Below the pieces are notes generated by a model. That model made no database searches and was not told the DNA's origin. It saw nothing but the letters and a program-made list of their open reading frames with translations. Made by a program: the position numbers and the translations under genes. 49,055 nt of DNA from Phycisphaeraceae bacterium (GTDB lineage Bacteria; Planctomycetota; Phycisphaerae; Phycisphaerales; Phycisphaeraceae): assembly GCA_029260615.1 (NCBI GenBank), contig JAJDCX010000105.1, forward strand, positions 1-49,055. The letters are read 5' to 3'. This document shows, in pieces, positions 42,097 through 49,055 of the stretch (within the stretch, counting starts at the first letter, position 1; every line of letters starts with the position of its first letter).

Positions 42097-45000
42097 ATCC
42101 TTACGTTGCGGGCTGACGGGGCGACCGTGATGCCCAAGTCGTCGCTTGGCTCGGTGGTTTGCCCATCGATTTCGACGTAGTCGGGGCGTTTGTCCCAAGG
42201 CCATTCGATACGGATGCCTGACAGGCCGGCCAAGCCTTCACCGATTGCGACGTTGAGTGTTTTGCCGTTGATTTTAGCGTCCAGGTCCAACGGCCCGAAG
42301 TGCGTGGGTACGTCACGTAGTGTGATCCCGTCGTTCTCAAGCCAGTGTCTGGGGGTCGCAACGAACAGGCGCAGCTGGTCACCTTGGTCCACAAAGACCA
42401 TGCTCAGCGCGGCGTGGACGAAACCCGAGCCGACCCATGTGTGTGGCATGTCGCCGATGTAGCTGCCTAGACGTTCGTTGCTGTAGACGACCTCGGCAAA
42501 GTGGCGCCAGCCGGCGGGATGCCGACCCTTCATCAGGAAGTCGAACAGCACCTGTGCTCGATGCGGCTGATCCATCAACGCAAAGCTCGTGACATTACGG
42601 ATCTCGTAAGGTGTATAGCTGAACTTTGCACCGGGCTTGGCGCGCTCCACGACAGAGGCGAAGTACTGGTCGTAGGTGTTTTTCAGTAAGTCGGGACGCA
42701 TCACGTCCAGTTGCTTGCAGGGGTAGATGCCGATTGAAATGGAAGTCGGGTCCGGGTCGCCTAAATCGGCGGAGGCGGGTAGGAAGTCGATCTCTTTGTA
42801 CGCGACCGTTGCATCGATGGTAGACCGCACAGCGGAGGCAAACTTTGCATACTCCTGGTTGGCCCAGATCGCCAGGTCATGTTCGCCGAGTATCTCGGCG
42901 GCTTCTGCAAGATCTTGCCAGCCCTTCAGCGCCCAGTAGTCGTCCCAGTAGCTATGCATCGGGTCTGAGTAGCCCTCATGGCTAATCGAGGGAGGGAGGA
43001 TGCCTGAGAAACGATCCCGAGCTTGGGCACCGGGCATGTGGTTAGGTTGTGTGGTTTGTGCGCATAATTCGGCAGTGGCGTGCATGACTGCGGAAAGTTG
43101 ATCCAGGTGTTCGCGCAGGAACGTCTCGTCATGGGTCAGGCGGTAGTACTCCATCACGAGGTAGACGAACTGGCCCTGCGCGTCGTATTCAATATCCGCG
43201 CCCCAGCCGGTGTTTTTCGAGCCGTCGGTATTGAGGATCGGCGGGACCATGCCAGAGGCAGGCACGTGGTCGGCGTACCACCGGATGTACCGACGGGCCT
43301 CGTCGTTCAGGCCCATCCGCATCAACGCGGTGGCGGTGATCGAGCCGTCACGGATCCACGACCGGTTGTAGTTCCTTGAGCCGGGCTGAATCGCATCGCC
43401 GTCCTGGTTGATAAGGATGTAGCCCGCCTGAGCACGGAGGGTATCGGTGACTTCCCGGTCGCCGACGCTGAAGGTGGTCTTGCTCAAAGTCGTACGCCAC
43501 GCGGCGGTCTGGTCCGCCACCAGTCGGTCGAACGCGGCCGACGTATCGGATGCAACCACATCGCCGCCGTTTAACAGGTGTACCATTTCGTTTGCGTTGT
43601 CGTGCAGCGGTACGGCGAGGATGACGTCCCGGGTCTCACCGGGCTCTAGCGCGTAATCAAACGACATCGCGGCGGACGCGAGGCCGTCGCCGTCTTCCGC
43701 GTGTGTTTCTCCGGGCAGATCGCCTTCCGCGATGAAGCCGATGATATCTCCGTTACGGAACCCGGCGGCACCTAAGCCCGAGGGCTTATCCAGTACGACA
43801 TACACGGGCTCGTCGTTAACGATCACCGCGTGTGCCCGGTCACTCAAACTTTCATGCTTGATTGATTGGATTGGCGCGATCCCGCCATGCTGCCATCGGG
43901 GGTTGACCTGATGAGGTCGTACGGCAAGGAACAGTCTGCCTTCTTGTGAACTGTCGGAGGTGTTCGTTAGTCGGTAGCGCACATAGGTCGCCGAGGCACC
44001 CGGCTGACCCGCTGGCACCGCTTCGATTCTCAGGGTAAGACCTTCAAGGTCCCACTGGACGGTCGGCAGGGGCAGCCAGCCGTCCACCAGGGTTTGGGTA
44101 AGCCCCGTGGCGTCAGCCGCGGTGATCAGCCGGCCATGACCCGTAACCAGGTAGGGCATGACCATCGGACTCTGGGCCCGGGCCTCAACGCTGCCGTATT
44201 CGTCGAGCAGGGTTTCTTCCGTGTCACGCGGCAGACCCACCACTGTCCAGAACGACTGACGACGCAAAGACTGCTCGGGGTAGTAGCCCGCAGGCCTCTT
44301 CTTTGCTGCGGACTGGTACCGCATGATGGCATTTTGCGCCTCGCCCGCGCCTCGCAGGCTCAGTTCCTTGATCGCGATCGGTTGCGTCGGGTCGGATAAC
44401 CCATTTAGCGTGAGACGCAGGTACCTCGCCACCCGTTCCTCGCCGACGACGTCGTCTTCCTTGCCGATCCCGTCGGTCATATCCGCCTGAGGCTGCCAGA
44501 GTTCGCCGTCGTCTGAGGCTTCTAGCACAGCCGTGCCCGCAAAGTTCTGGCCCCATTCGATGCGGAGGCCCGCCAGGTTGAAGCCGCGGCGAAGATCGAT
44601 CTCGATGACCTGCGTCGCCTCGCCGCTTCCAAGCCACTCGGTTTCCAGATCGCCGTCCATCAGGTGTGAGGTCGGCTGAGTCGCCGTTGCGTTGGGGTTC
44701 GTGATGACCGGCCGAAGCTCGGTGCCCAAAAAATCCACTTCCCAGAGCGACGAGCCCCACCCCGTGGCACGTTCATCACAGACGATACGCCACAGCCGCG
44801 CGACGGACGGCTCGAAGTAGAGTTGGTCGATCTGCCCGTCGCCATCCTCGATGTTACGTAGTGTCCGCCAGTCCCCGCTGTCATCTAAGCAGAGCACGCG
44901 GTACTTGCCAGCGTAGGCGCTCTCCCATTTCAGGACGATGCCTGCTACTGTCGCCGATTCACCTAAGTCGATCTCGATCCACTGCCCGTCCTCGAAGGAG

Positions 45001-45215
45001 CTGCTCCACCGAGTACCGAGATCGCCATCTATCGCCATTTCCGGGCCCTGTGTATCGCTTTGATTGGCGGAAGATCGGGTTCGCCAAACCGACTTGTCAG
45101 GGATCGTTTGAGCAACCGTTTGACCGACCCAAAGGGTGGTCATCATAACAGCCGCGATAGCGGGCAAAACTAGGAGATTATAGGTGTGTAATCGGTTACA
45201 TTTTTGTTTTTGCAT
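42087..45215 (-). CDS. Secreted (alpha/alpha)6-barrel glycoside hydrolase with two discoidin-like domains
   Basis: The 1042-aa protein has a signal peptide (to about residue 37: LLVLPAIAAVMMTTLWVGQT). Two F5/8-type C (discoidin/CBM32-like) domains follow, with AIDGDLGTRWSSSFEDGQWI and LMDGDLETEWLGSGEATQVI as their typical DGdl.T.W motifs. A beta-sandwich linker region comes next, then a C-terminal (alpha/alpha)6-type catalytic domain (NYNRSWIRDGSITATALMRMG; WGADIEYDAQGQFVYLVMEYY; HSYWDDYWALKGW). The GH family and catalytic acids are not assigned. ATG at 45215 is chosen because the signal peptide begins there. A LacI-type box lies in codons 6-10. It probably works with the GH144 protein on one polysaccharide. 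Confidence 0.8.
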   Translation of the reverse strand: MQKQKCNRLHTYNLLVLPAIAAVMMTTLWVGQTVAQTIPDKSVWRTRSSANQSDTQGPEMAIDGDLGTRWSSSFEDGQWIEIDLGESATVAGIVLKWESAYAGKYRVLCLDDSGDWRTLRNIEDGDGQIDQLYFEPSVARLWRIVCDERATGWGSSLWEVDFLGTELRPVITNPNATATQPTSHLMDGDLETEWLGSGEATQVIEIDLRRGFNLAGLRIEWGQNFAGTAVLEASDDGELWQPQADMTDGIGKEDDVVGEERVARYLRLTLNGLSDPTQPIAIKELSLRGAGEAQNAIMRYQSAAKKRPAGYYPEQSLRRQSFWTVVGLPRDTEETLLDEYGSVEARAQSPMVMPYLVTGHGRLITAADATGLTQTLVDGWLPLPTVQWDLEGLTLRIEAVPAGQPGASATYVRYRLTNTSDSSQEGRLFLAVRPHQVNPRWQHGGIAPIQSIKHESLSDRAHAVIVNDEPVYVVLDKPSGLGAAGFRNGDIIGFIAEGDLPGETHAEDGDGLASAAMSFDYALEPGETRDVILAVPLHDNANEMVHLLNGGDVVASDTSAAFDRLVADQTAAWRTTLSKTTFSVGDREVTDTLRAQAGYILINQDGDAIQPGSRNYNRSWIRDGSITATALMRMGLNDEARRYIRWYADHVPASGMVPPILNTDGSKNTGWGADIEYDAQGQFVYLVMEYYRLTHDETFLREHLDQLSAVMHATAELCAQTTQPNHMPGAQARDRFSGILPPSISHEGYSDPMHSYWDDYWALKGWQDLAEAAEILGEHDLAIWANQEYAKFASAVRSTIDATVAYKEIDFLPASADLGDPDPTSISIGIYPCKQLDVMRPDLLKNTYDQYFASVVERAKPGAKFSYTPYEIRNVTSFALMDQPHRAQVLFDFLMKGRHPAGWRHFAEVVYSNERLGSYIGDMPHTWVGSGFVHAALSMVFVDQGDQLRLFVATPRHWLENDGITLRDVPTHFGPLDLDAKINGKTLNVAIGEGLAGLSGIRIEWPWDKRPDYVEIDGQTTEPSDDLGITVAPSARNVRIYW
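45187..45200. promoter_or_regulatory. LacI/CcpA-type operator inside the hydrolase gene start
   Basis: TGTAATCGGTTACA fits the cre consensus TGTNANCGNTNACA at every fixed position. It covers codons 6-10 of the discoidin hydrolase. Two similar boxes lie at the start of the LacI gene at the right end. Confidence 0.6.
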
Positions 45216-45305
45216 ATTCGATCTCGTATCTAAATATTGAGCGAAGCTTTCTTTGGAAATCCTGGCTGAAATCCCGTGAATGATTACACACAGGTTGTCG
45301 ATGGC

Positions 45306-45325
45306 ATTATACCACATCAATGTGG
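45306..45325 (-). promoter_or_regulatory. TATAAT with an abutting palindrome, hydrolase promoter
   Basis: On the minus strand a perfect TATAAT (45311-45306) is directly preceded by CCACAT-TG-ATGTGG (45325-45312). No -35 consensus is present, so the palindrome could be an activator or repressor site. The leader to the ATG at 45215 would be about 85 bases. Confidence 0.5.
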
Positions 45326-45494
45326 GGACCGGCGTAAGCTAGGGAGCTACCTCTAGCGCGGATAACCAGGTACTTATCCATGTCACAAACCGCTGGGTCA
45401 CTAGGGACCACATCAAGTTGAACCTTGATAAACCCGCTGGGTGTGTGTTTTGCTTAGATCGATCTATATCCATCCTAAACCACACACCGCTCCA

Positions 45495-47090
45495 TCATGG
45501 CCGACCACTTGCCGCATTTAGCTTCTCGAGCATGGGCTTAATCTCAGGGTTGGACATGAAGACATTCCAGCATAACTGGGTGCGATAGTTTTCAATCATA
45601 GGCCCCATGGGACCTTGGTCGATTGCCAGAAAACTGTCTGACACCCAGTCTCGATCGAGATTGAACGCATCGTAAAAACCGAAGGGCCCCCAAATCTGCT
45701 TGCCGTACTCGTGATAGAGATGCCTGATCGTGGCTATGGATTCTTTGGGCGTGTAGGGGATCGCGCAGATCGCGGCGGTGGGTGAGATGGTGCCGTCGTC
45801 TTGCTCCGGCACCGGGGCGTGCGCCCTGTATCCATCGGGGTTCTGGCTTGCGGTCAACCCCCAGAGCAGCTCGCTATAGCCCTTGTGCTTGCCGGGGTTC
45901 TCTTCGCAGTAAGCGCGATTGATCAGCGTCGTGTTACGATTGTTCTCGAAGTAATTGCAGTACCGGTCGTTGACATCCTTTGGGTTAAGGCCGAGGAACG
46001 AGTAGTGTGTGAAAAATAACGGTCCGCCCACCGTGCTCCCGACGGGCTTCGTGTAGCCGTAGTATGTCTTCCCATTGGCGTAGTTCTCCGGATCGCCGAC
46101 CCAGCCTTCGTAGTAACACTCTACCGGGATGGAGTGCGTCGGGGAGGCGATCGCCAAGAGATAGGTGATCATGCACTCATTAAAACCGACGAATTGGTGA
46201 TTCAATTTCCATTCTTGATCCGGCGACCAATGCCAATAGAGGCGCTTGTTACCTGGTTCACGCAGGTACCAATCCCATTCGACTTCTTCCCACAAGCGCG
46301 TGATCCGTTCTCTCAGCTCGTTTTCAACGGGGTTGTCCCCGTCGAAGTATTGGCGAACAGTAAGCATGCCCTCGATGAGGAACGAAGTCTCGACCAGGTC
46401 GCCACCGTTGTCCGCAGGTCCGGCGAACGGCATGGTCTCACCGTTTTCACCGTTGATCCAATGAGCCCAGACCCCGTGGTAACGGCTCGCTTTATCCTCA
46501 AGAAAACGGACCATCTTGAGCAGGCGCTCGGCGGCCTGCTCCCGCGTGACGAAGCCCCGCTCGGCGCCCACCATGATGGTCATCATTCCGAAGCCCGTCC
46601 CGCCGGAGGTACAGGTCTCTCGCGGGTGAGTAAGGCCTTCTCGTGACAGACCACTGACCGGATGGCCGAAGTCCCAGAAGTATCGGAACGCGGCTTCCTG
46701 TATGGAGGTCAACAACTGCTCGTCAGTCATAGCGAATGAGCTGGCAGACACCACACCCGTGGGTTCGGATTCACTGCCGTCAGCGTAAACGTGGGTGATT
46801 CGGTAGAAACAAGTGCGGTTGTTCTCACCTAAGAAATCGCTGTAAACGTGGACCTGATGGGTAGCGGGATTGATCTTCTCAAATTGGCCGTGCTCAGAAT
46901 CCGTGCGGTAGATGTTGTAGCCCTGCAGGTCCGGGTCTGAACTCCGATCCCAACGTAGGTCTATCCGGCTGTCGTGTCCTTGGGCGATTGGTTTCGTCGT
47001 CGGTTCGGCTGATACGCATGCGACGGTCAAAACCGAGACCAGCAGGACAAAAAGTAATCGGCACAGCGGAGATCTTAGATCGATGTTCAT
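45495..47090 (-). CDS. GH144-like glycoside hydrolase with an N-terminal fibronectin type III domain
   Basis: The protein of about 531 aa has a signal sequence (LLFVLLVSVLTVACVSAEP, where the Cys may be a weak lipobox). An FN3 domain follows (about residues 40-115: RIDLRWDRSSDPDLQGYNIY), then a glucoamylase-like (PF10091/GH144) catalytic domain with TSGGTGFGMMTIMVGAERGF, LVETSFLIEGML and the C-terminal IDQGPMGPMIENYRTQ. Characterised GH144 enzymes are endo-beta-1,2-glucanases, so beta-1,2-glucan is a candidate substrate (family knowledge, not proof). ATG 47090 or 47099 may be the start. A duplicated 24-bp sequence lies just upstream. Confidence 0.85.
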   Translation of the reverse strand: MNIDLRSPLCRLLFVLLVSVLTVACVSAEPTTKPIAQGHDSRIDLRWDRSSDPDLQGYNIYRTDSEHGQFEKINPATHQVHVYSDFLGENNRTCFYRITHVYADGSESEPTGVVSASSFAMTDEQLLTSIQEAAFRYFWDFGHPVSGLSREGLTHPRETCTSGGTGFGMMTIMVGAERGFVTREQAAERLLKMVRFLEDKASRYHGVWAHWINGENGETMPFAGPADNGGDLVETSFLIEGMLTVRQYFDGDNPVENELRERITRLWEEVEWDWYLREPGNKRLYWHWSPDQEWKLNHQFVGFNECMITYLLAIASPTHSIPVECYYEGWVGDPENYANGKTYYGYTKPVGSTVGGPLFFTHYSFLGLNPKDVNDRYCNYFENNRNTTLINRAYCEENPGKHKGYSELLWGLTASQNPDGYRAHAPVPEQDDGTISPTAAICAIPYTPKESIATIRHLYHEYGKQIWGPFGFYDAFNLDRDWVSDSFLAIDQGPMGPMIENYRTQLCWNVFMSNPEIKPMLEKLNAASGRP

Positions 47091-47119
47091 GTTTGGCATC
47101 CGTTCTCGTGATGGACTGA

Positions 47120-47167
47120 CTGATGTTACCGACATTTATCATACTGATGTTACCGACATTTATCATA
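47120..47167. repeat. Perfect 24-bp tandem duplication upstream of the GH144 gene
   Basis: Two identical 24-bp units (47120-47143 and 47144-47167) each hold TGTTACCG, a perfect left half of the cre-type box, and on the minus strand TATGAT, a possible -10. The duplication lies 30-77 bases before the GH144 start. Confidence 0.8.
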
Positions 47168-48097
47168 TCAAGTTGCCCAGCAACACCGCCGGGCTACTCG
47201 AAAACAAATGTAACGCACCCCCCGAAGGAGCCAAACTAACTGGCTCGGTGTCTCGACAACCGCCCGAGTTGTGCCGCGAACGGCTCGGTGTAGGCCTGAG
47301 TTTTTTTGTCGTTCTGTGCGCCCTGGTCTATCGGAGCGGCATTTGCGGGATCGCGGCAAACCACTATAGCTATACCAGCTTTAGGCTCGCCATGTACACC
47401 CGACGCGGGAGGCGACCAACGCGCTCTGCTTTGCGGTTGATGCGGCTCGGACGACCTTATAGAAAACAACCGGGCCGGAGCCAGCTTACATTGGACCACG
47501 ACAATGATGGCGATCTGGACACACGGGGGATTAATCACGGGGCACACCGGTTTTCAATCGAAATGATTCGGGCCACGGCAATGCTTGGCTATGGGTGCGG
47601 ACGGTGAGAGCATCGACCGCATCACGATCTACTGACCCGGAGTACTACGCAGCAGTTTTTTCGATGTCGCGGCGAACCAAGTATTTCTATCGCAAGAAAG
47701 CTATCCGATGGAGGACGTTGACGGTGATGGTTTCGAAGGGATTGCGGACCTGAATATCATGCTGGGTAGATGGAATTAGACGGGGGGCTGGGTCCAGAAC
47801 CAGACGGTGGACCGGACGGCATGGGTTTGGGGTAATTGGTGACTTAATACAAGGTGCAGGAAAATTGGAACACGGGGACGCTACAAATCGCGCGGGTATG
47901 GGCCGTGATCCCGGAGTTGGGGGCTTGTCTTGCTGCCCGGATGGGTAGTGCTGGAATGTTGTCGCTGCCAATCGGACTTGGCCATCGAGCCAGGCAGACG
48001 CTTTAAGTTATTATTTTAAAGCAATTAACAGATCATCCCGTTGCCGACATCATTTTGATACGATCAAAAATTACATTTGTGTTGGCGGGAAAAAGGC
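47168..48097. other. Degenerate region between the GH144 gene and the LacI promoter
   Basis: No intact gene is supported. A plus-strand frame at 47083-47607 has no ribosome site and odd composition. Only its last part (from about 47485) recalls a known domain; see the pseudogene. From 47780 to 48097 nothing is recognised apart from increasing AT content toward the LacI promoter. Confidence 0.55.
47485..47779 (+). pseudogene. Decayed C-terminus of a secreted CBM/dockerin-type protein
   Basis: Three fragments follow in order. LDHDNDGDLDTRG looks like a calcium-binding dockerin/EF-hand loop and is followed by HRFSIEM. ADGESIDRITIY, in another frame, recalls the end of CBM6-like domains. After a TGA at 47633, VDGDGFEGIADLNIMLGRWN ends at a TAG (47777-47779) and is very like planctomycete dockerin tails. 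One frameshift (about 47560-47590) and one in-frame stop separate the pieces. The upstream part of the gene is not recognisable. It probably once belonged to the polysaccharide locus. Confidence 0.6.
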
Positions 48098-48125
48098 TTG
48101 ACATCACAACGAGATGCGATAGCAT
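48098..48125 (+). promoter_or_regulatory. Promoter of the LacI-family gene
   Basis: TTGACA (48098-48103) and TAGCAT (48120-48125) are 16 bp apart. The expected transcription start falls at about 48132, which is also the first ATG of the regulator frame. Confidence 0.6.
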
Positions 48126-48131
48126 GAGTAC

Positions 48132-49055
48132 ATGAATGTAAACGGTTTCAGCCAGGATGTAAGCGTTACCACTCTTAGGAGTGGTAATGACGAAATCGCC
48201 CGCCCGGCCACTGTTTTGGACGTCTCACGCAAGAGCGGCGTGTCCACCGCCACCGTCTCCAGGGTCATCAATCAATCAGCCCATGTCAGCCCGGCAACAC
48301 GGGTGCGTGTACTTAAGGCGATCGAAAAACTGGGTTACATGCGGAACCATTCGGCGCGTGCCTTGGCTCGCCAGTGCACTGATACGATCGGGGTCGTGTT
48401 CCCCGGGATCGATTCAGGGTTCTTTAGTGAGGTGCTCAAGGGCATCAACGAGTACGCGGCCAGCCGGGACTACCACCTGATGGTTGCGTTTTCCGAAGGC
48501 ACGGACGGCAGGATCGCCGAGTACGTCCAGGCGGGCCGGGTCGATGCGTTGATCCTGATGAACCTGGGGATGTCCGATCAGTTTGTGCGCCAGGCCTCGC
48601 AACGTGAGTTGCCGATCGTATTGATCGACCGTCCGGTGAAGGACGCCCGGGTCGCGTCGGTGATGATCGACAATCAAAGCGGTGCCGACGCCGCGATGTC
48701 GCACCTGCTGGGGCTGGGCTACAAGCGCATCGCGATCCTCAATGGCCCGGATGGCACGATCGACGCCGAACAGCGCTTCGAGGGTTGCCAGACCGCGGCC
48801 AAACGGGCGGGTTACAAACTCGATAAAAGTCTGATCTGGCCGGGCAACTTCTTTTGGAAGAGCGGCTACGAGCTGATGAACAACTGGCTGGATTCGGGCA
48901 AGCCGCTTCCCGACGCGATGTTCGCGCTGAACGACCCGATGGCGATGGGCGTGATGGAGGCGATGCACGAACACGGGCTTACGGTCCCGGACGACATGGC
49001 GTTGGTCGGGTTCGACGACGTCCAGGCGGCCCGCTATCTAGGTTTAACGACGGTT
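48132..49055 (+). CDS. LacI-family transcriptional regulator, C-terminus outside the window
   Basis: The frame from ATG 48132 stays open to the window end. After an unusual 26-residue lead it gives the LacI headpiece ATVLDVSRKSGVSTATVSRV, the hinge SARALA, and a periplasmic-binding-protein-like ligand domain (TIGVVFPGIDSGFFSEVLKG; RVDALILM; IVLIDRPV; YKRIAILNGP). It most likely senses a sugar from the neighbouring glycan locus. The start is unclear: ATG 48132 is in frame but has no Shine-Dalgarno sequence, while ATG 48187 has a perfect AGGAG but is one base out of frame. Two operator-like boxes lie in the first 40 bases. Confidence 0.88.
   Translation, partial: MNVNGFSQDVSVTTLRSGNDEIARPATVLDVSRKSGVSTATVSRVINQSAHVSPATRVRVLKAIEKLGYMRNHSARALARQCTDTIGVVFPGIDSGFFSEVLKGINEYAASRDYHLMVAFSEGTDGRIAEYVQAGRVDALILMNLGMSDQFVRQASQRELPIVLIDRPVKDARVASVMIDNQSGADAAMSHLLGLGYKRIAILNGPDGTIDAEQRFEGCQTAAKRAGYKLDKSLIWPGNFFWKSGYELMNNWLDSGKPLPDAMFALNDPMAMGVMEAMHEHGLTVPDDMALVGFDDVQAARYLGLTTV
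48137..48150. promoter_or_regulatory. LacI/CcpA-type operator box 1
   Basis: TGTAAACGGTTTCA fits the relaxed cre consensus TGWNANCGNTNWCA. It starts 5 bases after the predicted transcription start of the LacI gene, a place fit for autorepression. Confidence 0.6.
48158..48171. promoter_or_regulatory. LacI/CcpA-type operator box 2
   Basis: TGTAAGCGTTACCA differs from the cre consensus at one position. Its centre is 21 bp from that of box 1, two helical turns, so two dimers could bind the same DNA face. Confidence 0.5.
48166..48187 (+). promoter_or_regulatory. Perfect hairpin around an AGGAG ribosome site
   Basis: TTACCACTC pairs with GAGTGGTAA (9 bp, perfect) around TTAG. The AGGAG (48177-48181) lies across the loop and stem, and the A of the ATG at 48187 is the last paired base. 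In RNA this would hide the ribosome site; in DNA it is an inverted repeat next to operator box 2. Confidence 0.6.

Noticed and set aside
47083..47607. 174-codon plus-strand frame as an intact gene
   Set aside because: It starts within the GH144 5' end, has no ribosome site, and only its last part resembles a domain, which continues in another frame. It is treated as a pseudogene remnant.

Overview
The window is bacterial chromosome with moderately high GC and dense, mostly ordinary housekeeping genes. Several traits point to Planctomycetota, probably class Phycisphaerae: a PEP-CTERM protein, a decayed dockerin-like C-terminus, a lysine/alanine-rich histone H1-like protein, a fragment with the N-terminus typical of planctomycete tyrosine recombinases, a PadR plus permease-prefix pair, and several genes with no Shine-Dalgarno sequence but a -10 box just before the ATG. 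This placement is inference from gene content only.

Layout. 1-7033 (minus strand): sdhC-sdhA-sdhB (sdhB cut by the window edge), an H1-like DNA-binding protein with its own terminator, an aldehyde dehydrogenase and an NlpC/P60 hydrolase. 7225-15730: a truncated GH2-like protein, a LolA-like lipoprotein, a class V aminotransferase, a large TPR metallopeptidase, then sppA and ispD on the minus strand. 16421-22925: a PEP-CTERM protein, a multi-pass membrane protein, a MoxR ATPase, the cyclic-di-AMP pair cdaA-cdaR, and proA. 23014-29431: a LURP-one-like protein, a HAD hydrolase, a one-TM protein, two small hypothetical genes (one with a HEPN-like RNase motif) in a lower-GC patch, and a PurS-PurS-PurL fusion. 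29443-38537: a PadR operon, polA, a minus-strand run of a membrane protein, a GH-like protein and a small zincin, a PD-(D/E)XK (GxxExxY) gene packed between terminal inverted repeats, and rlmN. 38779-41592: a GGDEF-EAL sensor. 41682-42000: tRNA-Arg(CCG) followed by palindromes and an integrase remnant, the likely scar of a mobile element. 42087-49055: a polysaccharide-use locus with a discoidin-domain (alpha/alpha)6 hydrolase, a GH144-like hydrolase, a decayed CBM/dockerin gene and a LacI-family regulator cut by the right edge.

How the parts fit. The right-hand locus looks like a LacI-controlled glycan regulon. Two CcpA/LacI-type boxes sit at the 5' end of the regulator gene, a third lies inside the first codons of the discoidin hydrolase, and a duplicated half-site lies upstream of the GH144 gene. 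The most unusual items are the GxxExxY element, whose inverted repeats contain the start codon and abut the stop codon; the LacI 5' end, where the only good ribosome site lies in a perfect hairpin and is one base out of frame; a diadenylate cyclase with DMG in place of the DGA motif; a GH2-like protein that ends where its acid/base glutamate should be; and C-rich in-frame Pro/Gly/Ser inserts in at least three unrelated proteins.
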